Assembly (NCBI RefSeq): GCF_041549525.1
Contig: NZ_CP157456.1
Span: forward strand, 2,790,001 to 2,854,000
Origin: Paenarthrobacter aurescens
Lineage (GTDB): Bacteria > Actinomycetota > Actinomycetes > Actinomycetales > Micrococcaceae
Direction: 5' to 3'
DNA: 64,000 nucleotides
A program made the translations under genes and the position numbers. Below the pieces are notes generated by a model, which saw only the letters and a list, made by a program, of their open reading frames with translations, had not been told where the DNA came from and searched no databases. Below are positions 51,454 through 59,554 of this stretch, piece after piece (the first letter of the stretch is position 1; the number at the start of each line of letters is the position of its first letter).

Positions 51454-52077
51454 CTAAAGAATGCTGGCGATGCGGGGCATCTTCAACCGCGGCTTGCGTG
51501 CCTCGGCCGGGCGGGGATCACGGTGGGCAAGCTTTTCGCGGAGCATGGTCCTTCCGCGGTGAATACGGGACCTGACGGTTCCCAGTTTCACACCAAGCGC
51601 CTCTGCGACCTCGTCATAGGAGAGGCCCTCAAGATCGCACAGCACGACGGCGGCGCGGAAGTCCGGCGGGAGTTCCTCCAGCGCCCTCTGGACGTCAAGG
51701 TCCAGGTTGTTGTGTTCGAAGCTCTGCTCAGGTCCGGGTTCACGGCCCGGCAAACGGGATTCCGCGTCTTCCGCCAGCGCATCAAAGCGGATCCTGCTCC
51801 TGCGCCGAGCGCCGTCCAGGAACAGGTTGGTGGTGATGCGGTGCAACCAGCCGTCCAAGGTTCCGGGCTTGAAGTTCTCCAAGGAACGGAACACCCTGAC
51901 GAAGACCTCCTGGGTGAGGTCCTCAGCGTCGAACTTGTTCCCGGTCAGGCGATAGGCGAGGCGATACACCTTGGCGGAGTGGTTGGAAACCACTTCCTCC
52001 CAGCTGGGCATGACCCAATCAGTAACGGCCTCTAGGCTTTCCGATGTTTGGACTGGCGCAGCATGCGATGCCGGCAT
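51454..52077 (-). CDS. sigE: ECF RNA polymerase sigma factor SigE
   Basis: Group 4 sigma factor of 207 residues. Region 2 (about 30-100) has [26 protein letters not shown] and region 4 (about 130-185) has [41 protein letters not shown]. The short acidic linker is typical. ATG 52077 has GAGGGGAG at good spacing, so this message has a leader. It is followed by its membrane anti-sigma factor and tatB and is divergent from an O-methyltransferase, the same arrangement as sigE (Rv1221) in mycobacteria. Expected role: envelope or oxidative stress response. Confidence 0.92.
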   Translation of the reverse strand: MPASHAAPVQTSESLEAVTDWVMPSWEEVVSNHSAKVYRLAYRLTGNKFDAEDLTQEVFVRVFRSLENFKPGTLDGWLHRITTNLFLDGARRRSRIRFDALAEDAESRLPGREPGPEQSFEHNNLDLDVQRALEELPPDFRAAVVLCDLEGLSYDEVAEALGVKLGTVRSRIHRGRTMLREKLAHRDPRPAEARKPRLKMPRIASIL

Positions 52078-52165
52078 CGTCCACTCCCCTCAAACTGTGG
52101 TTCACCGAATACCCGGTGCCGCCCACCTCATGGATGACCGGAGCATTATCATCCCAAGTTTGTCT

Positions 52166-52193
52166 GGGAATTTCCTGACTGGCCGGGAATTTC
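52166..52193. repeat. Direct repeat GGGAATTTC in the sigE/O-methyltransferase control region
   Basis: Copies at 52166-52174 and 52185-52193, 19 bp apart centre to centre, about two helical turns. On the minus strand they read GAAATTCCC, upstream of a GATAAT sequence that could be the sigE -10. Possible operator or alternative-sigma promoter elements. Confidence 0.4.
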
Positions 52194-52313
52194 TTCGCAA
52201 GGCTGAAAACCATGGTGGACACAGCTCCGGGGAGCCCCTCGGCAGCGGGTTTACGGAGGCGGACACAGTAGTCTTGGTACAAACACCCCTACCCGCGGAA
52301 AGCGAACCCCTTC

Positions 52314-52946
52314 ATGAGTGCCGACAAGTCAAGCAGCTGGTCCTACGCAGAAGATCTGCCGGCTGAGGATGACGTGTTGTTGCGCGCCCGTGAGCGTTCC
52401 TTTGAACTGGGGGTCACCCCCATCAGTCCCGGCGTGGGCGCAGTACTGACTGTGCTTGCAGCCGCATCCAAGGCGCAGACCGTAGTAGAGGTCGGCTCCG
52501 GCGCGGGCGTGTCCGGGGTCTGCTTGCTGCGGGGCCTGAGCCCCCAGGCCGTGCTGACCACCATTGACGTGGACGTTGAGCACCTCAAGGCCGCCAGGGA
52601 AGCTTTCCTGGAGTCCGGCAGCCCCGCCAACCGCACCCGCACCATTTCCGGCCGTGCAGCTGATGTGCTGCCACGTCTGACCGACTCCGCGTACGATCTG
52701 GTTTTCATTGACGCCGACAAGCCGAACTTTCCCAAGTACGTGGAACAGGCAATCCGTCTGCTCAAATCCGGCGGCACATTGGTGATCAACGATGCTTTGG
52801 ATAAGGACCGTGTTGCCAACCCGGCAGCGCGGGATGCCACTACCGTAGTTCTGCGTCAGATCGTGAAGGCAATACGCGACGACGAACGGTTGGCTTCGGC
52901 GATGCTGCCAACAGGCGATGGACTCCTGGTAGCCGTCAAGAAGTAG
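52314..52946 (+). CDS. SAM-dependent O-methyltransferase (caffeoyl-CoA/catechol type)
   Basis: A 210-residue class I methyltransferase of the O-methyltransferase 3 family. SAM-binding motif I VVEVGSGAGVSGVCLL, acidic loop TTIDVDVEHLK, and DLVFIDADKPNFPKYV (metal-binding Asp residues) and NDALDKDRVANP are typical of Mg2+-dependent catechol-type enzymes. ATG 52314 has only a weak ribosome-binding site. It is divergent from sigE; the same pair is found in mycobacteria (Rv1220c), suggesting a conserved functional link. Substrate unknown. Ends before two hairpins. Confidence 0.9.
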   Translation: MSADKSSSWSYAEDLPAEDDVLLRARERSFELGVTPISPGVGAVLTVLAAASKAQTVVEVGSGAGVSGVCLLRGLSPQAVLTTIDVDVEHLKAAREAFLESGSPANRTRTISGRAADVLPRLTDSAYDLVFIDADKPNFPKYVEQAIRLLKSGGTLVINDALDKDRVANPAARDATTVVLRQIVKAIRDDERLASAMLPTGDGLLVAVKK

Positions 52947-52947
52947 G

Positions 52948-53010
52948 TTCCCTGCTGGCAGGGAAAACAGCTTAAACAAAAGCAGGGCTCCGGTTTACCG
53001 GGCCCTGCTT
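52948..53010 (+). terminator. Two consecutive hairpins ending the O-methyltransferase gene
   Basis: First: perfect 8-bp stem TTCCCTGC/GCAGGGAA (52948-52965). Second: AAGCAGGGC-T-CCGG (52980-52993)/CCGGGCCCTGCTT (52998-53010), one bulge, loop TTTA, followed by TGTAAAT. The second can also serve the convergent DUF3117 gene. Confidence 0.8.
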
Positions 53011-53030
53011 TGTAAATCTGTTCAATTCGC

Positions 53031-53198
53031 CTACTCAGTAACCCCTACGAGGCATTCCTTGAGGTTGGCCGCTTCCGCTGCGTTGAGCTCGACAACGAGT
53101 CGTCCTCCGCCTTCGAGCGGCACACGCATAATCAAGCTGCGTCCCTCTTTGGTAACTTCCATAGGGCCGTCGCCGGTACGTGGTTTCATAGCCGCCAT
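53031..53198 (-). CDS. DUF3117 family small protein
   Basis: A 55-residue protein beginning MAAMKPRTGDGPMEVTKEGR, the highly conserved actinobacterial DUF3117 family (mycobacterial Rv1211). It contains RVPLEGGGRLVVELNAAEAANLKECL and ends VTE. Start ATG 53198 has an excellent GGAGGGGA ribosome-binding site. The frame is open to 53306 without a better start. No function is known; its conservation and position near sigE suggest a basic cellular role. The 226-bp stretch upstream of it (53199-53424) contains no gene I can support. Confidence 0.93.
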   Translation of the reverse strand: MAAMKPRTGDGPMEVTKEGRSLIMRVPLEGGGRLVVELNAAEAANLKECLVGVTE

Positions 53199-53424
53199 TA
53201 GGAAAATCCCCTCCATTTGTCCCAAGTCACGCCAACCCGGCCGGGCTGGTTCCGCGTCGCAATTGCAGCCGGCGGCACCGCTGGGGAGGCCGCCTTGGCC
53301 GGGCACTTTTCGGTGCTTTGTCCTTGCTCTTGGTTCATTATCCCGTAATTACCCGTCCGTAGCGAATCAAACGCTCATTTGTCCGGGCTTTGTACATACT
53401 CCGTCCGTGCGGCAAACCTCCACG

Positions 53425-54783
53425 TCAGGGCGGATAGTCACCGCCGCCGGGGAGCGGAGCCCACGCCCACAGCCACACCACCCAGACGATTTGGAGGAGG
53501 AAGAACATCACCACAACACTCCCTCGGTACGCTTTGGATTTGGAGAGCAGCGCCGCGGCCAACGCCAAGGGAAAAAGCGGGAGCAGCATTCTGAACGTGC
53601 TGGTTTGGGGATGAAGGAAAACCAACAGGTAACCCATGTAGCAAGCGCACCAAAGCCTGAGCTCGGTTCCCAAGGCCCTGACCGGCCTGGACATCATGGC
53701 CAGCACAAACAGTGCCGTGAAAACAAACGGGGCCAGCACACCCAGTACAGGACCAAACAGCATCCTGCCCGTATCGAACCAGGGCTTGAAAGGCACAAGA
53801 TCGTGCCCCCGCCACGCTGTCTCAGTTCGTGTATAGGCAGTGATGTCACCTGTAGTTGCCCAGGCAATGGCCGGCCACGCGAGAGCTCCAATGCCCGCCG
53901 CCAGCACCAGCACCCCCAGCGAGAACAGGCTGCGGGCGGACTCTGGCTCGTCTTCATCGGCTGAACCGGGCGCCGAAGCAGAGGTGGGGCGTGCCGTGGA
54001 AGGCCCGAAGCGCTGCCACAGGCGCCACAGCAACAGCAGTCCAACCATGGCCGCAAAGGGGACCCCCGTAGGCCTTGAGAGGCACATGAGAAGCACTACG
54101 GGGACAGCGGACAGATATCGACGCCGGACCACCAGCAACAATGCGCCGGAAAGCAGCAACAGATTCAATGACTCGGCGTACGGAACCTGAAGGATCGGGG
54201 ACACTGGAAAAGTGGAAACGAAGACCACGCCCCACAGTGCGCCACGCTTGCCTGCAAATTCGCGGAAGAGTTTGTAGATCACCAAAGCCGCGCCCACGCC
54301 CGCCAGCATCGCAATGGTGGTCAGGGCCGGCATAGTGCCCATGCCGGTGACGGCAGAGAGAGCCCTCCCCAGGAAGGGGAAGAGCGCATAGAACGCCCAG
54401 GCGTTTTGTTGAACGACTCCGCCCGCGTCAACCGGGAGGACCGAGGGGTAGCCGTTCTCGGCAGCTTCCTGGTACCACCGCCCATCCCAGATGGTGATGA
54501 AATTCCAATAATCCGGAGCGGGAGGGAACCACGGATTTGTTCCCTGATGAATGGCTGCCGCCATGAAGATGCACGCGCTGACCAGCCGGGCCGCCACAAA
54601 GATCAGGCTGACCTGCAGCCACCACGGCCACCCGGCCATTCTTAGCGCCGCGGCAGACAGCCCTTGGGACAGCCGGTCCGCGGGTCCCCGCTGCCCTGGG
54701 CGTTCAGGGGCGGACGTCCTCTTAGTGCCGGACCTCCTTCCGGACGTGGGGGTTCCTTCCGGGCTGGGGGTTCGGGTGCTCAC
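53425..54783 (-). CDS. GT-C type integral membrane glycosyltransferase (PIG-V/mannosyltransferase-like)
   Basis: A 452-residue polytopic membrane protein with about ten hydrophobic helices. The first outside loop has the signature WDGRWYQEAAENGYP (after NFITIW), the Asp-containing motif of PIG-V-like mannosyltransferases. The N-terminal 50 residues are Pro/Arg/Ser-rich and cytoplasmic; a Ser/Ala/Glu-rich loop (about residues 255-285) interrupts the middle. GT-C enzymes use polyprenyl-phosphate sugars on the outer face of the membrane. Donor and acceptor here are unknown. Its ATG overlaps the stop of the DivIVA-domain gene (ATGA), so they are coupled. Confidence 0.78.
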   Translation of the reverse strand: MSTRTPSPEGTPTSGRRSGTKRTSAPERPGQRGPADRLSQGLSAAALRMAGWPWWLQVSLIFVAARLVSACIFMAAAIHQGTNPWFPPAPDYWNFITIWDGRWYQEAAENGYPSVLPVDAGGVVQQNAWAFYALFPFLGRALSAVTGMGTMPALTTIAMLAGVGAALVIYKLFREFAGKRGALWGVVFVSTFPVSPILQVPYAESLNLLLLSGALLLVVRRRYLSAVPVVLLMCLSRPTGVPFAAMVGLLLLWRLWQRFGPSTARPTSASAPGSADEDEPESARSLFSLGVLVLAAGIGALAWPAIAWATTGDITAYTRTETAWRGHDLVPFKPWFDTGRMLFGPVLGVLAPFVFTALFVLAMMSRPVRALGTELRLWCACYMGYLLVFLHPQTSTFRMLLPLFPLALAAALLSKSKAYRGSVVVMFFLLQIVWVVWLWAWAPLPGGGDYPP

Positions 54784-55121
54784 CGCGGTGCCCGGCCCGA
54801 TTCGCCGTCCTCAAGGCGGGGCTGAACCAAAGCCTTGAGTCTTTCGATCTCAAGGTCCTTGGCCTGCAACTGCTCCTTAAGCTCGTCCAGGACCTGGTCC
54901 ACCTGATCCATCCGGTACCCGCGAAGGCCCAAGGCGAAGCGCACGGAATCCACGTCTACGGGTTTGGCCTCTTCAGGCAGCAGAACAGCGGGCAGGCCCG
55001 GAACGGGTTGTTCAAGCCCGGATCCAATCGAGCGGCCCTTAACCATCCCGGCACCGAGATACAGCGCAGCACCAACCAGGACTATCGCGAGAAACACCAG
55101 GAATAAGCTCACAGTGTCCAT
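54780..55121 (-). CDS. Membrane-anchored DivIVA-domain protein
   Basis: A 113-residue protein with an N-terminal membrane helix (LFLVFLAIVLVGAALYLGAG, residues 6-25) and a DivIVA-like motif VRFALGLRGYRMDQVDQVLDEL at about 61-82, followed by a short coiled coil (KEQLQAKDLEIERLKALV). DivIVA-type domains sense curved membrane at poles and septa. A homologue (Rv1209) occupies this place in mycobacteria. It lies 18 nt after the LOG gene and overlaps the glycosyltransferase gene (ATGA), which suggests the glycosyltransferase may act at the growing pole or septum (inference). Confidence 0.85.
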   Translation of the reverse strand: MDTVSLFLVFLAIVLVGAALYLGAGMVKGRSIGSGLEQPVPGLPAVLLPEEAKPVDVDSVRFALGLRGYRMDQVDQVLDELKEQLQAKDLEIERLKALVQPRLEDGESGRAPR

Positions 55122-55139
55122 CGTGCCAGAAACAGTGGG

Positions 55140-55979
55140 TTACTCCGGGCGTTGGTTTCCGTTGGGGGTAGGCGGAAGTGGTGCACCGTGAAGGACACGG
55201 TGCACCGCGTCCGCTGGGTCATCCACCAACTGGATCAGATCGAGGTCTTTCTCGGAGACCATCCCTTCGGCCACCAGGGTCTCCTTGATCCACTCGATCA
55301 TGGGTCCCCAGAAACGGACACCGAGCAGCACAATGGGGAACGAGGTCACCTTGCGGGTTTGCACCAGCACCATGGCTTCGAACAACTCATCCAGAGTGCC
55401 AAGTCCTCCGGGGAGAACCACGAAGCCCTGGGCGTACTTGACGAACATGGTTTTGCGGGCGAAGAAGTACCGGAAGTTGATGCCCAAATCCACCCATTGG
55501 TTCAGTCCCTGCTCAAATGGCAGTTCGATCCCCAGGCCTACGGAGGTTCCGTTGCCTTCCACAGCGCCCTTGTTGGCAGCTTCCATGGATCCCGGACCGC
55601 CGCCGGTGATCACGGCTACTCCGGCTTCGGCGAGCTTGCGGCCCACGTCCACGGCCATCTCGTAGTACTCCGTTCCCGGTTTGGTTCGCGCGGAACCAAA
55701 CACACTGACGGCGGGGCCCAGATCAGCAAGGGCTCCGAAGCCCTCCACGAATTCACTCTGGATTCGCAGAACACGCCAAGGATCGGTGTGGATGAACTGG
55801 CCGGCACCGCTTGTATCCAGCAAATGCTGATCCGACATCCCTGTATCAGCCTGTTTGCGCCGGAGCTCTAGGGAGCCTTTGTGCTTGGCGGGGGCGATCT
55901 CCGAGGGGAGGGGCACATGGGTGCCGGTGACGCGACCGTTGGCATCCGGACGGGGAACAGGGTGCTGGCTCATGCTCAT
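55140..55979 (-). CDS. LOG-family (TIGR00730) Rossmann-fold nucleotide phosphoribohydrolase
   Basis: A 279-residue member of the LOG family. The catalytic and ligand motif PGGLGTLDELFEAMVLVQT and the phosphate-binding GGGPGSMEAANKGA are intact. LOG enzymes release cytokinin bases from riboside 5'-monophosphates. In mycobacteria the homologue Rv1205 makes cytokinins, so similar activity is likely. The N-terminal 60 residues are polar and variable. ATG 55979 follows TAGCCT and 6 nt on the minus strand, a leaderless layout; an ATG at 55973 is an alternative. First gene of LOG-DivIVA-glycosyltransferase. Confidence 0.9.
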   Translation of the reverse strand: MSMSQHPVPRPDANGRVTGTHVPLPSEIAPAKHKGSLELRRKQADTGMSDQHLLDTSGAGQFIHTDPWRVLRIQSEFVEGFGALADLGPAVSVFGSARTKPGTEYYEMAVDVGRKLAEAGVAVITGGGPGSMEAANKGAVEGNGTSVGLGIELPFEQGLNQWVDLGINFRYFFARKTMFVKYAQGFVVLPGGLGTLDELFEAMVLVQTRKVTSFPIVLLGVRFWGPMIEWIKETLVAEGMVSEKDLDLIQLVDDPADAVHRVLHGAPLPPTPNGNQRPE

Positions 55980-55985
55980 TGCCCA

Positions 55986-55991
55986 AGGCTA
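55986..55991 (-). promoter_or_regulatory. Predicted -10 of a leaderless LOG-operon promoter
   Basis: TAGCCT on the minus strand ends 6 nt before ATG 55979 (spacer TGGGCA). Confidence 0.5.
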
Positions 55992-56130
55992 GCGCGGATG
56001 ACGGTGTGCTCCGTTGCAGCGACCCGCTTCTTGCATTCCACTCTGGTATCTCGCTGTGGGGCAGGTTTCTGTTCAGTCACGATCTTGGGGAAGTTGCCGT
56101 GACCGTGGTCATATTTGCTTCTTTGTTCGC

Positions 56131-56136
56131 TAGATT
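56131..56136 (+). promoter_or_regulatory. Predicted -10 of a leaderless gluABCD promoter
   Basis: TAGATT ends 6 nt before ATG 56143, placing the transcript start on the A of ATG. No ribosome-binding site upstream. -35 weak. Confidence 0.55.
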
Positions 56137-56142
56137 CGTCCT

Positions 56143-56898
56143 ATGACTACTCAAGCGTCCGGCGATGCCCTCGTCTCCCTGAACGGCGTCAATAAGCACT
56201 ACGGTCAACTGCATGTCCTCAAAGACATCAACCTTCAGGTCAAGAAGGGTGAAGTCGTGGTGGTAATCGGACCTTCCGGATCCGGTAAATCCACTCTCTG
56301 CCGTGCGATCAACCGCTTGGAAACCATCGACGACGGCGACATCGCCATCGACGGGAAGAAGCTCCCCGAAGAAGGCAAGGACCTCGCGCACCTGCGTGCC
56401 GACGTCGGCATGGTGTTCCAGTCCTTCAACCTGTTCGCCCACAAGACGATTCTTGAGAACGTCACGCTGGGTCCCATCAAGGTGAAGAAAGTGGCCAAGG
56501 GCACGGCCGACAAAGAGGCCATGGCACTCCTCGAGCGGGTCGGTGTGGGACATCAGGCTCCGAAGCTTCCCGCCCAGCTCTCCGGCGGCCAGCAGCAGCG
56601 TGTGGCCATTGCCCGCGCTCTTGCCATGAAGCCCAAGGTGATGCTGTTCGACGAGCCCACGTCTGCACTGGACCCTGAGATGATCAACGAAGTGTTGGAC
56701 GTCATGATCCAGCTGGCCAAAGAAGGCATGACCATGATTGTGGTCACCCACGAGATGGGCTTCGCCCGCAAGGCCGCTGACCGCGTGGTGTTCATGGCTG
56801 ATGGTCAGATCGTGGAGGACGCCACTCCTGAGGAATTCTTCACCAACCCGAAGAGCACCCGCGCCAAGGACTTCTTGTCCAAGCTCTTGACCCACTAG
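56143..56898 (+). CDS. gluA: Glutamate-type ABC transporter ATP-binding protein
   Basis: ATPase of 251 residues for glutamate or related amino-acid uptake. Walker [10 protein letters not shown] near 44-52, Q-loop [11 protein letters not shown], signature LSGGQQQR, Walker [15 protein letters not shown] and switch His in VVTHEMGF are intact. Gene order ATPase-binding protein-permease-permease matches gluABCD of Corynebacterium. The ATG appears leaderless. Followed after 56 nt by gluB; a weak inverted repeat (CCTTACCGCC/GGCCGTAAGG) lies in that gap. Confidence 0.93.
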   Translation: MTTQASGDALVSLNGVNKHYGQLHVLKDINLQVKKGEVVVVIGPSGSGKSTLCRAINRLETIDDGDIAIDGKKLPEEGKDLAHLRADVGMVFQSFNLFAHKTILENVTLGPIKVKKVAKGTADKEAMALLERVGVGHQAPKLPAQLSGGQQQRVAIARALAMKPKVMLFDEPTSALDPEMINEVLDVMIQLAKEGMTMIVVTHEMGFARKAADRVVFMADGQIVEDATPEEFFTNPKSTRAKDFLSKLLTH

Positions 56899-56954
56899 CT
56901 CCTTACCGCCAGCACCCCCGGCCGTAAGGCGGCCACCCATATGAAAGGAACACC

Positions 56955-57833
56955 ATGAAGTCTCTTATTACCCGGAGGAAGTCGCTCCTGGTGGCCGCAT
57001 CGGCTGCGCTTGCTCTCTCGCTGAGCGCTTGCGGCGGCGGCAGCAGCACCACTACTCCCCCGGTTGCCTCGGCAAGTTTCGAAGCCGGCACCACCATGGA
57101 GAAGCTGAACAAGGCCGGGACCATCAAGATCGGAACCAAGTTCGATCAGCCGTTGTTCGGCCAGAAGGGCCTGGACGGCAAGCCGGTCGGTTTCGACGTC
57201 GAAATGGGCAAGGCAATCGCCGCCAAGCTGGGTATCGCCGCGGACAAGATCGAGTGGGTTGAGACCGTCTCCCAGAACCGTGAGTCGTTCATCGAGCAGG
57301 GCCGCGTTGACTTGGTCATCGCTACCTACACCATCAATGATGCCCGTAAGGAAAAGGTCGCCTTCGCCGGACCGTACTACGAAGCCGGTCAGGCTCTCTT
57401 GGTCAACAAGGACGACACCACCATCACCAAGCCTGAAGACGTAGCCGGCAAGAAGGTCTGCTCTGTTACGGGTTCAACTCCGGCCAAGACCATCGCCGAG
57501 AAGTACAACGCTGAGGTAGTCCCTGCAGCCACGTACACTGCTTGCCTGGAGCCGCTGCGCAACAAGCAGGTTGTTGCCGTGACCACGGACAACGTGATCC
57601 TCGCAGGCTACGTGGACAAAGAGCCTGATGCCTTCAAGCTCGCCTCGGATGAAACCTTCACCAAGGAGCCCTATGGAATCGGCCTGAAGAAGGACGACAC
57701 CGTGTTCCGCAACTGGATCAACGACCAGCTTGAGGGATTCGCCAAGGACGACACCTACAAGAAGGCCTGGGAAGCCACTGCAGGCAAGGTCATCAAGACC
57801 GCCCCTGAACTTCCTGCGATCAACCGCTACTAG
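56955..57833 (+). CDS. gluB: Glutamate-type ABC transporter substrate-binding lipoprotein
   Basis: Family 3 binding protein of 292 residues. Signal peptide with Arg-rich start (ITRRKSLLVAASAALALSLSAC), lipobox LSAC, lipidated Cys near residue 26. The bilobed domain includes GTIKIGTKFDQPLFG, GFDVEMGKAIAAKLG and the ligand-binding RVDLVIATYTINDARKEKVAFAGPYYEAGQ. AAAGGA ribosome-binding site before ATG 56955. A large hairpin follows the gene (57842-57883), probably giving gluB more message than the permease genes. Confidence 0.94.
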   Translation: MKSLITRRKSLLVAASAALALSLSACGGGSSTTTPPVASASFEAGTTMEKLNKAGTIKIGTKFDQPLFGQKGLDGKPVGFDVEMGKAIAAKLGIAADKIEWVETVSQNRESFIEQGRVDLVIATYTINDARKEKVAFAGPYYEAGQALLVNKDDTTITKPEDVAGKKVCSVTGSTPAKTIAEKYNAEVVPAATYTACLEPLRNKQVVAVTTDNVILAGYVDKEPDAFKLASDETFTKEPYGIGLKKDDTVFRNWINDQLEGFAKDDTYKKAWEATAGKVIKTAPELPAINRY

Positions 57834-57841
57834 TCGGGACC

Positions 57842-57883
57842 CGTCAACTGCCGCTGCCCCCTTCCGGGCGGCGGCAGTTGACG
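57842..57883 (+). promoter_or_regulatory. Intercistronic hairpin between gluB and gluC
   Basis: Perfect 13-bp outer stem CGTCAACTGCCGC (57842-57854)/GCGGCAGTTGACG (57871-57883) with an inner GCCC/GGGC. No T-run follows, so it is likely an mRNA 3'-end stabiliser or partial terminator rather than a full terminator. Confidence 0.75.
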
Positions 57884-57927
57884 AATCCAGGACCCTGTTC
57901 CCTGATTAGCTGCAGCCAAAGGAAGCC

Positions 57928-58578
57928 ATGGACGCCGTCATAGCAAGCCTCCCCGAATATTGGGACGGATTTCTCCGAACCCTTTATCTCTCCGTAATTT
58001 CAGGAATCATTGCCCTCATTGTCGGCACACTCCTGGCGGCCATGAGGGTTTCCCCCGTGGCAGCACTTCGCGGTTTCAGCATGTTCTATGTTGAAGTGGC
58101 GCGTAACACCCCGCTGACCATCATTTTCTTTTTCGCCGCCATTGTTCTGCCCCGGTTGGGCGTCAAGTTTGAACAATTCGAAGTTGCCGCCATCATCGCG
58201 TTGAGCAGTTACACGGCCGCCTTCATTGCCGAAGCCGTCCGTTCCGGCGTCAACAGCGTGCCTGTGGGGCAAGCAGAAGCTGCCCGCAGCGTCGGCATGA
58301 CCTTCACGCAGGTTCTGGGCTTCATCGTCCTCCCCCAAGCGGTGCGCACCGTAGTGCCCCCGTTGATCAACATCCTCATTGCCCTGGTAAAGAATTCCTC
58401 GGTGGCCGGCGCGTTCTTCGTCCTTGAGCTTTTCGGTTACGGCCGCCAGCTCTCCAACGACTACGGCAACCAGGTCCTCTGGATCCTCCTTGGGGTGGCG
58501 TTCTTCTACCTCCTGATCACAGTTCCCCTGGGACTTCTGGCGCACTTTGTTGAACGAAAGGTGGCGATTGCCCGATGA
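57928..58578 (+). CDS. gluC: Glutamate-type ABC transporter permease 1
   Basis: HisM-type permease of 216 residues with about five helices. EAA loop EAARSVGMTFTQVLGFIVLPQAVRTVVPPL. Ribosome-binding site AAAGGAAG before ATG 57928. It is followed by gluD with ATGA overlap, forming a heterodimeric channel. Ninety-four nt and a hairpin separate it from gluB. Confidence 0.93.
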   Translation: MDAVIASLPEYWDGFLRTLYLSVISGIIALIVGTLLAAMRVSPVAALRGFSMFYVEVARNTPLTIIFFFAAIVLPRLGVKFEQFEVAAIIALSSYTAAFIAEAVRSGVNSVPVGQAEAARSVGMTFTQVLGFIVLPQAVRTVVPPLINILIALVKNSSVAGAFFVLELFGYGRQLSNDYGNQVLWILLGVAFFYLLITVPLGLLAHFVERKVAIAR

Positions 58579-59477
58579 CATCGGTCCTTTACGACGTCCC
58601 CGGGCCCAAGGCCCGCCTCTATTCGCTCATCGGCTCCGCCGCAGGCGTGTTGATTATTCTCGGCATTCTGGCCATCGCTGTTGTTACCCTCGCGCAGCAG
58701 GGCATTTTTGATGCCGACCGCTGGGAGATTTTCTACGGCCCCATGGCTCCGGACGTCTGGAACCTGATTGGCCAAGGCATCGTCTCCACTTTGACCGCTG
58801 CTGCTGTGGCGGCCGTCATCGCGTTTCCCTTGGGCATTGCGCTCTGCCTGCTGCGTATCTCTTTGATTCCGTGGATCCGGATTCCCACGCAGGTAGTCCT
58901 TGAGTTCCTCCGCGGCATGCCCGTGGTCCTCATGATGTTGTTCGTCCTGTTGGTTTTCGCCACGGGCCAGTTCCAAGCCGTTGTTGTTGGCTTGGTTCTT
59001 TACAACGCCGCCATCTTCGCTGAAATCCTTCGTGCCGGCATCCAGTCACTGCCCAAGGGACAACGCGAGGCTGGTTTGGCGATCGGCCTCCGGAGCTTCC
59101 AGTCGCGGATGTCCATCGAGTTCCCGCAAGCCGTGAGGCGCATGCTGCCGTCCTTGGTTGCCCAGTTGGTGGTTCTGCTCAAGGACACCTCGCTCGGCTA
59201 CATCGTGGGCTACGAGGAACTGCTGCGGAAAATCCAGATCATGGCCGACTTCCTTGGCCCTGACTTCCTGTTCCCGGCGTTCTTCGTTGGCGCTGCGATC
59301 TACATCCTGATCAACCTGACCGTGTCACGGATTGCCATCATGATCGAACGCCGCGGTTCCAAGAAAGCCGCCGGCGGCATGGCTCCGATGACGATCCGAA
59401 CCGGCCTCGAAGGTACCGGCAACGACCCCGTCGCACAAAACGTCGTTCCTGGCGCGGAAAACCCGGAGAAGAAGTAA
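58575..59477 (+). CDS. gluD: Glutamate-type ABC transporter permease 2
   Basis: Second permease, 300 residues, longer than GluC because of an N-terminal cytoplasmic segment and a 45-residue polar C-terminal tail. Helices begin near residue 18. EAA loop REAGLAIGLRSFQSRMSIEFPQAVRRMLPSL. ATG overlaps the gluC stop (ATGA). Ends just before a 19-bp terminator stem. Completes the four-gene glutamate-type importer. Confidence 0.93.
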   Translation: MTSVLYDVPGPKARLYSLIGSAAGVLIILGILAIAVVTLAQQGIFDADRWEIFYGPMAPDVWNLIGQGIVSTLTAAAVAAVIAFPLGIALCLLRISLIPWIRIPTQVVLEFLRGMPVVLMMLFVLLVFATGQFQAVVVGLVLYNAAIFAEILRAGIQSLPKGQREAGLAIGLRSFQSRMSIEFPQAVRRMLPSLVAQLVVLLKDTSLGYIVGYEELLRKIQIMADFLGPDFLFPAFFVGAAIYILINLTVSRIAIMIERRGSKKAAGGMAPMTIRTGLEGTGNDPVAQNVVPGAENPEKK

Positions 59478-59487
59478 TCCTCTACTC

Positions 59488-59529
59488 AAGAAGAAGGTCC
59501 GCAGCTGCCAAGCTGCGGACCTTCTTCTT
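59488..59529. terminator. Bidirectional rho-independent terminator
   Basis: Perfect 19-bp stem (59488-59506 with 59511-59529), loop GCCA, A-rich start and CTTCTTCTTTT end. Between gluD (+) and dapE (-). Confidence 0.93.
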
Positions 59530-59554
59530 TTGCTGTGCGGGGTAAACGTGAGGA

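Noticed and set aside
57842..57883. Rho-independent terminator of gluAB
   Set aside because: No T-run follows, and gluC/gluD continue in the same orientation with proper ribosome-binding sites.
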